Counted from the first letter of the stretch, positions 34,281 through 43,728 are shown. The stretch is DNA of 64,000 bases from Amycolatopsis echigonensis (GCF_014174495.1 NZ_JACJHR010000019.1:1-64000); one strand, 5' to 3'. Numbers and translations are program-made. Notes: a model not told the origin generated them from the sequence alone.

Positions 34281-34393
34281 GTCCGGAATCGTAGCGTGCA
34301 GGGACCGGGCCTTGTGTCGTTTGACGTAGCCGCTCGTGGGAGGAAATCTCGGGTTCTGGCGGACCGGCGGACGGAACCGAGCAGGCGAGTCGG

Positions 34394-34834
34394 TCAGCTG
34401 GCGTCGGAGCGGGCGTATGCCCGGCAGGCGGGGGCTTGAGCAGTACCGAGGACGACACCGTCTCCATCAGTCAGGCAGACGGTGACGAGTCCCGCGCCGC
34501 CCGGGACGTCCGCCGGCACGTCGATCGGCGGGAGCGCCTTGATGGCATCGCCGCATTGCGAGCTGGTCCCGTGTTCACCCAGTTGCTTCGAGGCGTCGGC
34601 GTTGTAGGTGAATCCGATGGTCCTGCGGCAGCCGCTGCTGGCGAGCGACCGCATGGTGCCGGTCAGGCGCACTGACCGGTCGTACCACGTGATGGTTCCC
34701 CGCGTGTAGCTTGCCCCGAACGTCACGTCGAAGTTGTTGGCGGGATAGGCCGCGGCACCGGATTGAGGTGCGGCGATCACCAGCCCGGCGAGCGTGGCGA
34801 CGGCGCACAGCATGGCCTTCTTCTTCGCCGACAT
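34394..34834 (-). CDS. small secreted protein with four cysteines
   Basis: 146-aa exported protein. The signal peptide is MSAKKKAMLCAVATLAGLVIAAPQ..., with cleavage near GAAA; the mature part is about 115 aa with four Cys (SGCRR, SQCGD, TVCLT, APACR) that could form two disulfides. ATG 34834 is preceded by GGGGGAGGAA, a strong ribosome site, so the longer upstream frame is rejected. Function unknown. Confidence 0.75.
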   Translation of the reverse strand: MSAKKKAMLCAVATLAGLVIAAPQSGAAAYPANNFDVTFGASYTRGTITWYDRSVRLTGTMRSLASSGCRRTIGFTYNADASKQLGEHGTSSQCGDAIKALPPIDVPADVPGGAGLVTVCLTDGDGVVLGTAQAPACRAYARSDAS

Positions 34835-35034
34835 GCGAATTCCTCCCCCAGCGTTTCGCCCGCCAGGTCGCGGACGCACCGGGCATCGTGGCAGCTCGGA
34901 TGAGGGCCAGAGCGACATTCCGGCAGGATTCACCTGACCAGCGCAGTGAACAGGCCAAAGCGGTCAACAACCCAGGAGCAAGCGGCTCGCTCGGGTCGGA
35001 GTCGTGCTTCGTGGAGCTGACAGCGCCCGATTTG

Positions 35035-35724
35035 CTAGGCGGTCCCGGTGCTGCGGGCCAGCCGCGTTTCGAGTCCGAAAAGGACGGTGTCGACGAACGC
35101 CAGGTAAGTGTCGCGTTCGGACACTGGTGGGAGGTCGGGGGCGAGTTCGGCGATCTGCGGGAACTCGGCGGGGGACAGGCTGCGGTACTCCTGCTGCCAG
35201 GCGGCGCGGTCGCCGGCCTGGGTTTCGGGGGAGAGGCTGGCGAACGCGCTGTCCAGTGCGGCGTAGGAGAGGCAGGCGTCGGCGAACAGGCGGTAGCAGA
35301 GCGCGGCTTCCCGTTTGGGGAATCCGCCGCCGCGCAGGGCGGCGAGGAGGCGTTCGACGATCCGGAACTCGTGTTCGGTGCGGGCCGTCCGCGCGGCGGC
35401 GTACTGGCCGATCTGCGGGTGCCGGAGGAAGACGTCGTACAGCGCGGCGGCGATCGCCCGCAGTTCGTCCTGCCAATTCTCCCGCGGTTCGCCGAGTTCG
35501 TCGAGCTGCTCGCGCAGCAGCGCGTCGACCAGGCCGCGCATCAGTTCGTCCTTGTCCCGGAAATGCCGGTAGACCGCGGTCGGATGCGCGCCCAGTTCGG
35601 CGCCGATCGCCTGGAAGGTCAGCGCTTCGTCGCGCTCGCTGACGGCGAACGCGGCGGCCACGACCTTGTCGGGCGTGATGCTCCCGCGGGGACGGCGGGC
35701 GGGGGTGCTGGCGGTTTTCGTCAT
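35035..35724 (-). CDS. TetR family regulator
   Basis: 229-aa TetR repressor with helix-turn-helix LTFQAIGAELGAHPTAVYRHFRDKDELMRGLV. It is divergent from the APC permease operon. A start at 35760 would lie inside the perfect palindrome 35746-35768, so ATG 35724 (MTKTASTPARRPRGS) was chosen. It most likely represses itself and the permease/amidohydrolase/nitrilase operon until an amine- or amide-type substrate binds. Confidence 0.88.
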   Translation of the reverse strand: MTKTASTPARRPRGSITPDKVVAAAFAVSERDEALTFQAIGAELGAHPTAVYRHFRDKDELMRGLVDALLREQLDELGEPRENWQDELRAIAAALYDVFLRHPQIGQYAAARTARTEHEFRIVERLLAALRGGGFPKREAALCYRLFADACLSYAALDSAFASLSPETQAGDRAAWQQEYRSLSPAEFPQIAELAPDLPPVSERDTYLAFVDTVLFGLETRLARSTGTA

Positions 35725-35745
35725 CGCGGCCAGCTTAACCGATGC

Positions 35746-35768
35746 CGTAGTCAATGGCATTGACTACG
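35746..35768. promoter_or_regulatory. 23-bp perfect palindromic TetR operator
   Basis: CGTAGTCAATG at 35746-35756 is mirrored exactly at 35758-35768 around one central base. It is in the divergent tetR/permease intergenic region and contains TTGACT hexamers on both strands that could be -35 boxes. Confidence 0.85.
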
Positions 35769-35843
35769 CGATTGACGATATGGCAGCCTCCCGTCACCAC
35801 AGTCACTCCGGCATCCGCCGAACCCTCCTCGAACGGACTCCCC

Positions 35844-37319
35844 ATGACGGATCTGACGGAACATCGAGAAGTCCAGCTGCGCCGCGACGCGATCGGGCTC
35901 GGCGGCGCCCTCGCCGGCACGCTGGCGAACATGGCCCCGGTCGAGGGCATCTTCATCGTCGTCGTCCTGGTGGCCGCGGCGATGGGCACGTTCACCCCGT
36001 GGGCGTTCCTGCTGGGCGCGCTCGGCATCCTGCTCACCGGGTGGAACGTCGCCCAGCTCGCGCGGCGGGTCCCGACCGCCGGGTCGTACGTCGCGTTCGC
36101 CTATCACGGCGCGGGATCGATCGCGCGCGGCCTGTCCCGCCCGGCGGCCGCGTTCACGTTCTACCTCAGCATCATGTCCGGGCCGGTCACGATCGCCGCG
36201 GTGGTCGTGTTCCTCGGCTCGTGGGTGCAGACGGCGCTGGGCCTGCCGAACTTCTGGTGGCCGGTTTTCGCCCTGCTCGCGGTCGCGTTGACGCTGCCGG
36301 TCGTGCTGCGCGGGGCCGCCGCGTCGGTGCGCACCTCGCTGCTGCTGTTCCTGCTCGAGGCGGTCGGGCTCGCGCTGGTGTCGGCGGTGATCCTGGTCCG
36401 GTCGCACGCCTCGCTGGGCGCGCCGCTGCACGCGCGGGGCGGGCAGCCGGGCGGGTGGGCCGGTCTGATCGGCATCACCTTCGCGACGTCGGTGTCCGGT
36501 TTCATCGGCTGGGAGAACGCGGCGGCGATGGCCGACGAGATCAAGCGGCCGCGCCGGGTCGTGCCGATCGCGATCCTGTCGTCGATCGTGGTCGTCGCGC
36601 TGCTCTACGTCCTGGCCACGTGGGCGGCGGTGTCCGGCTACGCCGACTGGCTCGGTCCGCTGAAGGGCATGGCGCGGCTGGGCGATCTGACCAACGCCGC
36701 GCCGTACGTCGAGCTGGCCGATCACTACGCGCCCTGGCTGACCTGGCTCGTGTACCTGATCGGATTCCTCAGCCCGGCCGCCTGCTACCTGGCCGCGATC
36801 ACCTCGTGCTCCCGGTGGACGTTCGCGTCCGCCCGCGCCGGTCTGCTGCCCCGTCCGCTGGCGAAGGTGAGCCCGCGCTCGCAGGTCCCGGCAGCGGCGG
36901 TGTGGCTGTGGACGGCCGCGGTGACCGCACTGATCGTCGTGCCGTACTTCCTGGCCGACGGCAACGCGGTCACGGTGTCGGCCTACGAAGCCGGGATCGG
37001 CACGGTGCCGCTGCTGCTGGTCTATCTCCTGACCTCGCTCTACACGCCGTTCTACGTCCGCAAGCACGACCGCGGCGAGTTCTCGGTCGTCAAGCACGTG
37101 CTGCCCGCGGTGCTCGCGGTGGCGCTGGTCGGCTACGGCGTCTACGAGTTCGTGCTGCCCACCCAGCCGCCGCCGGCGAACCGGTTCTGGATCTACATCG
37201 GACTGATCTTCGTCGCGGCGATCGCGTTCGCCGCCGTGGCGGTGCGCCGCGGCGGGCGGCGCCTGGACGTGCTCGCGGCGACCGCGCCCGACGAGGACCC
37301 GGCCCCGGCCGCGGCCTGA
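35844..37319 (+). CDS. APC superfamily amino acid/amine permease
   Basis: 491-aa membrane protein with about 12 helices. APC marks are GLGGALAGTLANMAPVEGIF in helix 1, the loop FIGWENAAAMADEIKRPRRVVPIAI, and an acidic/Ala-rich C-terminal tail. It probably imports an amine, amino acid or cyclic amide. It is first in an operon with an amidohydrolase and a nitrilase-family hydrolase, 25 and 11 bases apart, and is controlled by the TetR operator upstream. Confidence 0.87.
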   Translation: MTDLTEHREVQLRRDAIGLGGALAGTLANMAPVEGIFIVVVLVAAAMGTFTPWAFLLGALGILLTGWNVAQLARRVPTAGSYVAFAYHGAGSIARGLSRPAAAFTFYLSIMSGPVTIAAVVVFLGSWVQTALGLPNFWWPVFALLAVALTLPVVLRGAAASVRTSLLLFLLEAVGLALVSAVILVRSHASLGAPLHARGGQPGGWAGLIGITFATSVSGFIGWENAAAMADEIKRPRRVVPIAILSSIVVVALLYVLATWAAVSGYADWLGPLKGMARLGDLTNAAPYVELADHYAPWLTWLVYLIGFLSPAACYLAAITSCSRWTFASARAGLLPRPLAKVSPRSQVPAAAVWLWTAAVTALIVVPYFLADGNAVTVSAYEAGIGTVPLLLVYLLTSLYTPFYVRKHDRGEFSVVKHVLPAVLAVALVGYGVYEFVLPTQPPPANRFWIYIGLIFVAAIAFAAVAVRRGGRRLDVLAATAPDEDPAPAAA

Positions 37320-37344
37320 AACCCAGAACTGGAAAGGAATCTCG

Positions 37345-38931
37345 ATGTCCGCAGCGGACCTGCTGCTTGTGAACACCCGCATCCGGGAAGGCGCGACGCT
37401 CAGCGCGCCGACGGGAATCCTCGTGCGGGACGGGGAAATCCGGGAGATCGGCGACCCGCGCGTCCTGCGCACCGCGGCGCGCGCCGGCACGGACGCACTC
37501 GATCTGCACGGAGCCGTGACCACCGCGGGGCTGGTCGACGGCCACCTGCATCCGGCGCTGGGGGTCGAGGACACCGACGGCGTGGACCTGACCGGGTGCC
37601 GCACCCTCGAGGACGTGCGGGCGGCGCTCGCCCGGGAGACGGGGGAGTGGATCGTCGGCTGGGGCCTGGACCCGAACTGTTTCGGCGACCGGCCGGTGAC
37701 CAACGCTCCGCTCGCCGATGTGTTCGGCGACCGGCCGGCAGTGCTTCGGCTGTTCGACGCGCATTCGGCGCTGTTGAGCGAGGAGGCGTTGCGGCGCGCG
37801 GGGATTGACGGGCCGCGCGAGTTCGCCGACCGGTCGGCCTTCGCCTGCGACGAGAGCGGGCGGCCGACCGGGCTGGTCCTGGAGTTCTCGGCACTGGAGG
37901 TCGCCTACGCGCCGGTGCCGCGGCAGCCGTTCGCGCGGCGGCGGGAACGGCTGCGCGAACTGCTCGAAGCGATGGCCGCGACCGGGCTCACCGGCGGCCA
38001 CGTCATGGACTGCAACGGCGACGCGCTGGAGCTGTACCGCTCGCTGGACGAGGCGGGGGAACTGCCGCTGCGGCTGCGGATCGCGCCGTGGTGCCGCCCT
38101 GGCGACGACTCCGCCCGGCGCGCGGAACTCGTGGCCCGCCAAGGAGCCGGCGGCCGGCTGTGGGAGGTCGCCGGGGTCAAGATGTTCCTGGACGGCACGA
38201 TCGACAACAGCACCGCCTGGCTCGCCGAGCCGGACTGCTGCGGGCATTCGCGGGACAGCGCGTGGCGGGACCCGGCCGCGTACTCCGACGCGGTCCGCTA
38301 TTTCGCCGCGCGCGGCATCCAGACCGCGACGCACGCGATCGGCGACGCCGCCGTCGCGCACGCACTGTCCACAATGGCCGCTTTGCCGCCGGGATCCCGG
38401 CAGCGGCACCGGATCGAGCACATCGAGACCATCCCGGACGAGCTGATTCCGCTGTTCGCCCGGCACGACGTCGTCGCGTCGATGCAACCGGCGCACGCGA
38501 CCGAGTTCACCCGCGCCGACCGCAGCGACAACTGGTCCCGCCGGATCGGCGAGGAACGGGCCGGGCGCGGCTGGCGCTGCCGGGACCTGCTGGACGCCGG
38601 GGCCACGCTCGTGCTCGGCTCGGACTGGCCGGTCGCGCCGTTCGACCCGCGCCCGATCCTGGCCGCGGCACAACTGCGGCGCGCACCCGGTCGCCCGGAT
38701 GCGGAGCCCGTCGGGCCCGCGCAGGCGCTGACCGCGCAGCAGGCGTTGCACGGCTACACCGCCGCCCCGGCCGCTGCGATCGGCGACCGTCGCGGCGGCG
38801 CGGTGGCCGTCGGCATGCGGGCGGATCTGACCGTGTGGGCCGACGATCCCGTCGGCTGCGGCCCGGATGCGCTGGCGGAGTTGCCGATCCGGCTGACCAT
38901 GACCGACGGCCTGCTGTCTTTCGCGGAGTGA
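37345..38931 (+). CDS. amidohydrolase (YtcJ-like)
   Basis: 528-aa metal-dependent amidohydrolase of the YtcJ/Amidohydro_3 branch. HxH is in GLVDGHLHPAL (about residues 67-69); other marks are GVKMFLDGTIDNSTAWL, THAIGDAAVAHAL, HRIEHIET and LGSDWPVAPFDPRP. These enzymes hydrolyse amide or cyclic amide bonds. GGAAAGGAA precedes ATG 37345. In context it probably opens or trims the imported compound. Confidence 0.88.
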   Translation: MSAADLLLVNTRIREGATLSAPTGILVRDGEIREIGDPRVLRTAARAGTDALDLHGAVTTAGLVDGHLHPALGVEDTDGVDLTGCRTLEDVRAALARETGEWIVGWGLDPNCFGDRPVTNAPLADVFGDRPAVLRLFDAHSALLSEEALRRAGIDGPREFADRSAFACDESGRPTGLVLEFSALEVAYAPVPRQPFARRRERLRELLEAMAATGLTGGHVMDCNGDALELYRSLDEAGELPLRLRIAPWCRPGDDSARRAELVARQGAGGRLWEVAGVKMFLDGTIDNSTAWLAEPDCCGHSRDSAWRDPAAYSDAVRYFAARGIQTATHAIGDAAVAHALSTMAALPPGSRQRHRIEHIETIPDELIPLFARHDVVASMQPAHATEFTRADRSDNWSRRIGEERAGRGWRCRDLLDAGATLVLGSDWPVAPFDPRPILAAAQLRRAPGRPDAEPVGPAQALTAQQALHGYTAAPAAAIGDRRGGAVAVGMRADLTVWADDPVGCGPDALAELPIRLTMTDGLLSFAE

Positions 38932-38942
38932 GGAGACAATCG

Positions 38943-39842
38943 ATGAGCAGGCATCTCCGGATCGCGCTGGTCCAGGCGGCGGCCGAACCGTTCGAACGGT
39001 TCGCGGCCGGGCTGCGGGCACGGATGGCCTCGCCGCACGCGGCGCAACTGGTGGTCTACCCCGAATTGCACCTCTGCCCGATCGAGGGTTCGGTCGAGGA
39101 GTGGTACGCCGCGCACGCCGAGCCGCTCGACGGCCCGCGCGGTACGGCGCTCGGGAAGCTGGCGCGGGAACTGGGCATCTGGCTGATCCCCGGCACCGTG
39201 CTCGAACGCGACCGGGACGGGAAGGTCTACAACACCGCGGTCGTCTACGACCCGGACGGCGAACTGGCGGCCGCGTACCGGAAGATCTTCACCTGGCGGC
39301 CGTACGAACCGATGTGCGTCGGCCGGGAGTTCGTGGTGTTCGACCTGCCCGGCTACGGCCGCGTCGGCCTGTCGATCTGCTACGACGCCTGGTTCCCGGA
39401 AGTCACGCGGCATCTGGCGTGGCTGGGGGCGGAGCTGGTCGTGAACGTCGTGCAGACGGCGACCGCCGGACGGGCCCAGGAACGCCCGCTGAACCAGGCG
39501 AACGCGATCGTGAACCAAATCTGGGTCGCCACCGTCAACGGCGCCGCGCCGACCGCGCTGGGCGACACGTTCCTGGTCGATCCGGAAGGCCACATCCAGG
39601 CCGAAGCCCCGGCCGCGCACGAGGCGACGCTGGTGTCCATAGTGGACTTCGACCGGGTGGCCGCCGCCCGCAAATACGGAACGAGCGGCGATTCCTGGCC
39701 GTGGGCGCAACCCGACCCGGCGGACGGGCCGCTCGACCTTCCGCTGTACGGCGGCCGGCTCGACCCGGCGACCTGGCGTCCGGCGATCTCCCCGGAGACG
39801 CCCGAAAACCTGCGCCCGCAAGGAGATCCAGCGTCCCGCTAG
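38943..39842 (+). CDS. carbon-nitrogen hydrolase (nitrilase superfamily)
   Basis: 299-aa nitrilase-superfamily protein. The catalytic triad is visible: Glu41 (VVYPELHL), Lys114 (AYRKIFTWRPYE) and Cys146 (GLSICYDAWFPE). The pattern after the Cys fits aliphatic amidase or N-carbamoyl-amine hydrolase branches rather than true nitrilases. It is last in the permease-amidohydrolase operon. Its TAG overlaps the stop of the convergent AraC gene in the palindrome CTAG. Confidence 0.88.
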   Translation: MSRHLRIALVQAAAEPFERFAAGLRARMASPHAAQLVVYPELHLCPIEGSVEEWYAAHAEPLDGPRGTALGKLARELGIWLIPGTVLERDRDGKVYNTAVVYDPDGELAAAYRKIFTWRPYEPMCVGREFVVFDLPGYGRVGLSICYDAWFPEVTRHLAWLGAELVVNVVQTATAGRAQERPLNQANAIVNQIWVATVNGAAPTALGDTFLVDPEGHIQAEAPAAHEATLVSIVDFDRVAAARKYGTSGDSWPWAQPDPADGPLDLPLYGGRLDPATWRPAISPETPENLRPQGDPASR

Positions 39843-40789
39843 CCCGACGAAGCAGCGTCCCTGCGGGTTTCGCGCGGACAGCAGCCGAAGTGCTCGCGGT
39901 AGGCGTGGCTGAAGGCGCTCGGGGAGGCGAAGCCGACGGACGCGGCGACGGCTGCGATGGTCTGGCCGGCGAGCGCCGGGTCGGACAGCCGGGTGCGGGC
40001 CAGTTCAAGGCGCTCGCGGCGGATGAGTTCCGTCGGGGTGGTTCCTGCCCGCGCCAGGACGGTCTGGACGTAGCGGGTCGACCAGCCGACCGCGGTCGCG
40101 ATCGCGGAGACGGACAGTTCCGGATCGGTCGCGTGCTCGCGGATGTGCCGACGGACCGCGTTGAGCACGGTGCCGCCCGCGGAAGGCTCGGCCGTCGCGC
40201 CGTCTCGGGCGAGGCAGAATAGGTCGACGACCCGATCGCAGCCGGCGTCGAAGTCGGATCCGGACAGGTGCGCCCGCTCGCGTAGCAGGCTCACCACGAG
40301 GTCCCGGCTCGCTCGTGCGAGGCCTTTGCTTCCGAACACGCGATGCCCGCGGATCGCTCGGGAGCCCAGCCGGCCTTCGACGCGCTCGGCCGGCACCAGC
40401 AGGGTGAGCGCGGCGGCATCGGCGCCGTGCCCGCACTGGAACGGGACGTCGAACGGCACCAACGCCATTTCGCCCGGTTCGAGCCGCCGCACGGCGCCGT
40501 CCGGTCCGACGTTGAGGCTGCCGCGCAAGGGGACGAGCAGTTCGTAGTGGCCGCGCGGATCGCGGCGGACGTCGCGGGCACGACGGGTGACGAGTTCGGT
40601 GTCGCCGGTCCAGCCGATGAGCTGATAGGTCGGAGTGTGCTGGCGGACGAGCCGGGCGCGGTAGACGTCGGTGTCGAACGCGAAGTCGAAGCGCCCGTGC
40701 GCCGCCCGGCACCAGTCCCGCCACGCGTCCTGTGCCGCGGCCCCGACGGTCGTGCCGTCGCCCACGGCAAGGCTGTCCAGCTGGTACAC
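39839..40789 (-). CDS. AraC family regulator (AraC-binding-like N-domain)
   Basis: 316-aa regulator. The N-terminal half is the AraC_binding_2-type cupin (HYELLVPLRGSLNVG, LEPGEMALVPFDVPFQCGH); the C-terminal HTH reads LSVSAIATAVGWSTRYVQTVLARAG and TIAAVAASVGFASPSAFSHAYREHFGCCPRE. Start: AGGAGG ends 7 bases before GTG 40789; GTG 40798 is the alternative. It is divergent from the phosphotriesterase-like gene, its likely target. Its stop shares CTAG with the nitrilase gene. Confidence 0.87.
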   Translation of the reverse strand: MYQLDSLAVGDGTTVGAAAQDAWRDWCRAAHGRFDFAFDTDVYRARLVRQHTPTYQLIGWTGDTELVTRRARDVRRDPRGHYELLVPLRGSLNVGPDGAVRRLEPGEMALVPFDVPFQCGHGADAAALTLLVPAERVEGRLGSRAIRGHRVFGSKGLARASRDLVVSLLRERAHLSGSDFDAGCDRVVDLFCLARDGATAEPSAGGTVLNAVRRHIREHATDPELSVSAIATAVGWSTRYVQTVLARAGTTPTELIRRERLELARTRLSDPALAGQTIAAVAASVGFASPSAFSHAYREHFGCCPRETRRDAASSG

Positions 40790-40935
40790 CGTCGTCACCT
40801 CCTGGCGGTTCCGCCGAGCATAATTGCCCTCGTGCGCGTTCGCGACAGAACTGTGCGCGCCGGCGAATGACACATCCGCCTCCCGGCGGTTTGACTCCTG
40901 GCCACCAGCCACCGACGACGAGGCGGAGGCAGCTC

Positions 40936-41913
40936 ATGGTCGCGACCGTTCGCGGGCCGGTCAGCACGGACCAGCTCGGACCGACGTTGATGCACGAACA
41001 CGTTTTCGTGCTCACCCCGGACATCATGGCCAATTACGGGCACGACTGGTGGAACGAGGACGAACGCGTCGACGACGCGGTGGCGAAGCTGCGGGCGCTG
41101 AAGGCCGCGGGCGTCGACACGATCGTCGACCCGACCGTGGTGGGGCTCGGTCGCTACATCCCGCGCATCCAGCGGGTCAACGCCGAGGTCGACATCAACA
41201 TCGTCGTGGCGACCGGGTTGTACACGTTCGACGAGATCCCGCATTATTTCCACTATCGCGGTCCGGGCGCGATGTTCGACGGACCCGAGCCGATGACCGA
41301 ACTGTTCACCCGGGACATCACCGAGGGCATCGCGGACACCGGCGTGCGCGCGGCGTTCCTCAAGGGCGTGGTCGAGGAACGCGGCCTGACCCCGGACCAG
41401 CAACGCGTGCAGGCCGCGATCTGCGAAACGCACCTGGCCACCGGCGTGCCGATCACCGTGCACACCAACTCCGCGCACCAGACGGGGCGGCTCGCCCTCG
41501 AGTTCTACCGCGAGCGCGGCGTGGACTTGACGAAGGTCATCATCGGACACGCCGGTGACAGCAACGATCTCGACTACCTCAAGTGGATCATGGACACGGG
41601 CGCGACGATCGGCTGCGACCGGTTCGGCCTCGACCTGTTCAACCCCACCGCCGACCGGGTCGCGACGATCGCCGCGCTGTGCGAGCAGGGCTACGCCGAC
41701 CGCATCGTCCTCTCTCACGACGCGGCCTGCTACATGGACTTCTTCTCCGGCGAGGAGTCCCAGCGGCTCCTGCAGCAGACGGTGCCGAACTGGAACTACC
41801 TGCACATCAGCGAAGACGTCCTGCCCGCGTTGCGCGAGCACGGCGTCAGCGACGAGCAGATCACCGTGATGATGGTGGACAATCCGCGGCGCTACTTCAC
41901 CCCGGGGGCGTGA
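40936..41913 (+). CDS. phosphotriesterase-family hydrolase
   Basis: 325-aa binuclear-metal amidohydrolase of the phosphotriesterase/PHP branch. HxH is at residues 20-22 (LMHEHVF), the carbamylated-Lys position is AAFLKGVVEERG, and the remaining ligands are TVHTNSAH, IIGHAGDSND and VLSHDAAC. Most members are lactonases or esterases; true organophosphate hydrolysis is rare. It is coupled to the following CoA ligase (TGATG) and divergent from AraC, which suggests that an opened lactone acid is then activated with CoA. Confidence 0.88.
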   Translation: MVATVRGPVSTDQLGPTLMHEHVFVLTPDIMANYGHDWWNEDERVDDAVAKLRALKAAGVDTIVDPTVVGLGRYIPRIQRVNAEVDINIVVATGLYTFDEIPHYFHYRGPGAMFDGPEPMTELFTRDITEGIADTGVRAAFLKGVVEERGLTPDQQRVQAAICETHLATGVPITVHTNSAHQTGRLALEFYRERGVDLTKVIIGHAGDSNDLDYLKWIMDTGATIGCDRFGLDLFNPTADRVATIAALCEQGYADRIVLSHDAACYMDFFSGEESQRLLQQTVPNWNYLHISEDVLPALREHGVSDEQITVMMVDNPRRYFTPGA

Positions 41914-43436
41914 TGACCGAGACCAAGCACGGGCCGTTCGACCTGACCGGGATCACTCGCGGACCCGACGGCGTGGCACGGTACGACCACCTGCCGGAGT
42001 CGCTGGTGGCCGCGGTGCGGGCGTCCGTCCAGGCGCATCCCGACGTCGAGGCCGTCGTCGAAGTCGACGGGCCTCGCCTGACCTACGCACAGCTGTGGGA
42101 ACGCGCGTCCGAGGTGGCGGGCGGCCTGCGGGAGCGGGGGATCGCTCCCGGAGACCGCACCGCCATCCTGCTCCCGGCGGGTGCCGACTGGGTGTGCGCG
42201 TTCCTGGGCAGCGTGCTCGCCGGGGCGATCGTGGTGCCGGTGAACACGCGATTCGCCGAACCTGAGGTCGACTACGTGCTGACCGACTGCGGTGCCACGT
42301 ATGTGTTCAAGGAGGGCGAACGGCTGTCTTCCGGCCCGGCGACCGTGCACGACGAGGCTGTGCGGACAGACCCGGCCGCGATCTTCTACACCAGCGGCAC
42401 GACCGGTTTTCCCAAGGGAGCCATCACCACTCACGAGAACTTTCTGTCCAATGTGGAGACCGCGATCCGGGTACTCGAACTGGACCGCGCCGACGGGCCC
42501 TCGCTGCGCAACCTGATCTCGGTCACGCTGTTCCACGTGACGGGATGCAATACCCAGCTGCTGGTCCAGCTCTCGCTCGGCGGCACGACGGTGATCCTGC
42601 CCGCCTTCGAGACCCGCGGGTTCCTCGCCGCGATCGCGGAAGAGCGGATCAACATCCTCGTCACGGTACCGGCGATCTACAGCCTGGCGATCGCGCACCC
42701 GGACTTCGCGGCGCTCGACACCGGCCGGGTGCTGCGGGTGGCCTACGGCGGCGCGCCGATCGCGCCGGCGTTGGTCGCCCGCATCAAAGAGGCGTTTCCG
42801 TCGGCCAAGGTGGGCAACGGGTTCGGGCTGACCGAGGTGGCCTCGATCGCGACCTACCTGCCGCACGAGTGGTCGACCGAGCACGCCGACTCGGTCGGCT
42901 TCGCCGTGCCGGTGGTGGATCTGGCCGTCGCCGACGCCGATCCGCGCACCGGGGTCGGCGAACTCCTGGTCCGGGGACCGAACCGCGTTCCCGGCTACTG
43001 GAACAAACCCGAGGCCACGGCGTCGGCGATCGTCGACGGCTGGCTGCACACCGGCGACCTCGCCCGCATCGACGACGAAGGCCTGGTGCACATCGTGGAC
43101 CGCGCCAAGGACATGATCAACCGCGGCGGCGAGAACGTGTACTGCGTCGAGGTCGAGAACGCGCTGGCTGGCGCGCCGCACGTCGCGGAGGCGGCCGTCG
43201 TCGGAGTGCCGGACGACGTGCTGGGCGAGAAGGTCGGCGCGGTCGTGGTGCCGTCGTCGCCCTCGTTCGACGTCGCCGCGATGCTGGACTACCTCGACCA
43301 ACGCCTCGCCGACTTCAAGGTCCCGCAGTACGTCGCCGTGCACGACACGCCCTTGCCGCGCAATCCCGGCGGCAAGGTGCTCAAGAAAGCGCTGCGCGAC
43401 CAGACGGTGTGGGGTGCGCCGGTGCGAGGACGGTAG
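41913..43436 (+). CDS. acyl-CoA ligase (AMP-forming)
   Basis: 507-aa ANL enzyme: IFYTSGTTGFPKGAITTHENF, NGFGLTEVASI, GWLHTGDLARIDDEGLVHIVDRAKDMINRGGENVYCVEVE, and the catalytic Lys in RNPGGKVLKKAL. The ATG overlaps the stop of the phosphotriesterase-family gene, so the pair is one operon. Probably converts the acid released by that hydrolase to its CoA thioester. Confidence 0.9.
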   Translation: MTETKHGPFDLTGITRGPDGVARYDHLPESLVAAVRASVQAHPDVEAVVEVDGPRLTYAQLWERASEVAGGLRERGIAPGDRTAILLPAGADWVCAFLGSVLAGAIVVPVNTRFAEPEVDYVLTDCGATYVFKEGERLSSGPATVHDEAVRTDPAAIFYTSGTTGFPKGAITTHENFLSNVETAIRVLELDRADGPSLRNLISVTLFHVTGCNTQLLVQLSLGGTTVILPAFETRGFLAAIAEERINILVTVPAIYSLAIAHPDFAALDTGRVLRVAYGGAPIAPALVARIKEAFPSAKVGNGFGLTEVASIATYLPHEWSTEHADSVGFAVPVVDLAVADADPRTGVGELLVRGPNRVPGYWNKPEATASAIVDGWLHTGDLARIDDEGLVHIVDRAKDMINRGGENVYCVEVENALAGAPHVAEAAVVGVPDDVLGEKVGAVVVPSSPSFDVAAMLDYLDQRLADFKVPQYVAVHDTPLPRNPGGKVLKKALRDQTVWGAPVRGR

Positions 43437-43713
43437 TTGCCGCCCGCGGCCAACGGAGTAATTCGAAATTTCCTTGGCGGGGACTGCGTATTCCGCGTTC
43501 GCGCCATGGAACCGGCCAGGCGTTCTCGGAAGTTGTGCCTCGTCCGGCGCCCCGCGACAGGATCACCACCCGCTCCGACGCCATTCTCGATCGAAACGGA
43601 GTGCGCCCGGCAGCGCCGAAATCTGTCAAGCCGCCGAATCCCTGCCGGAGGTCGTCGAAGCACTGACCGTCGGTGTCGGTCAGCTCATCGCCCGCAGGAC
43701 CGGCAGGTGGTAA
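43437..43713. other. intergenic region upstream of gntR
   Basis: About 277 bases without a recognisable gene. A frame at 43474-43713 is open but has neither ribosome site nor domain. Part of it must hold the gntR promoter; the operator palindrome starts at 43714. Confidence 0.5.
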
Positions 43714-43728
43714 AGTGGTAATACCACT
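43714..43728. promoter_or_regulatory. GntR (FadR-type) operator at its own promoter
   Basis: A 15-bp perfect palindrome, AGTGGTA-A-TACCACT. The GGT...ACC half-sites are characteristic of FadR-subfamily GntR operators. A TAAAGT -10-like box at 43711-43716 places the start point inside the palindrome, consistent with autorepression. A 10/13-base match recurs at 50984-50996. Confidence 0.75.

Noticed and set aside
40795..41841. 348-codon minus-strand frame over the phosphotriesterase-family gene
   Set aside because: His/Arg/Asp-rich shadow without domain; the plus strand has all metal-ligand motifs.
43474..43713. 79-codon open frame between the CoA ligase and gntR
   Set aside because: No ribosome site, no domain, and it ends in the gntR operator/promoter region.
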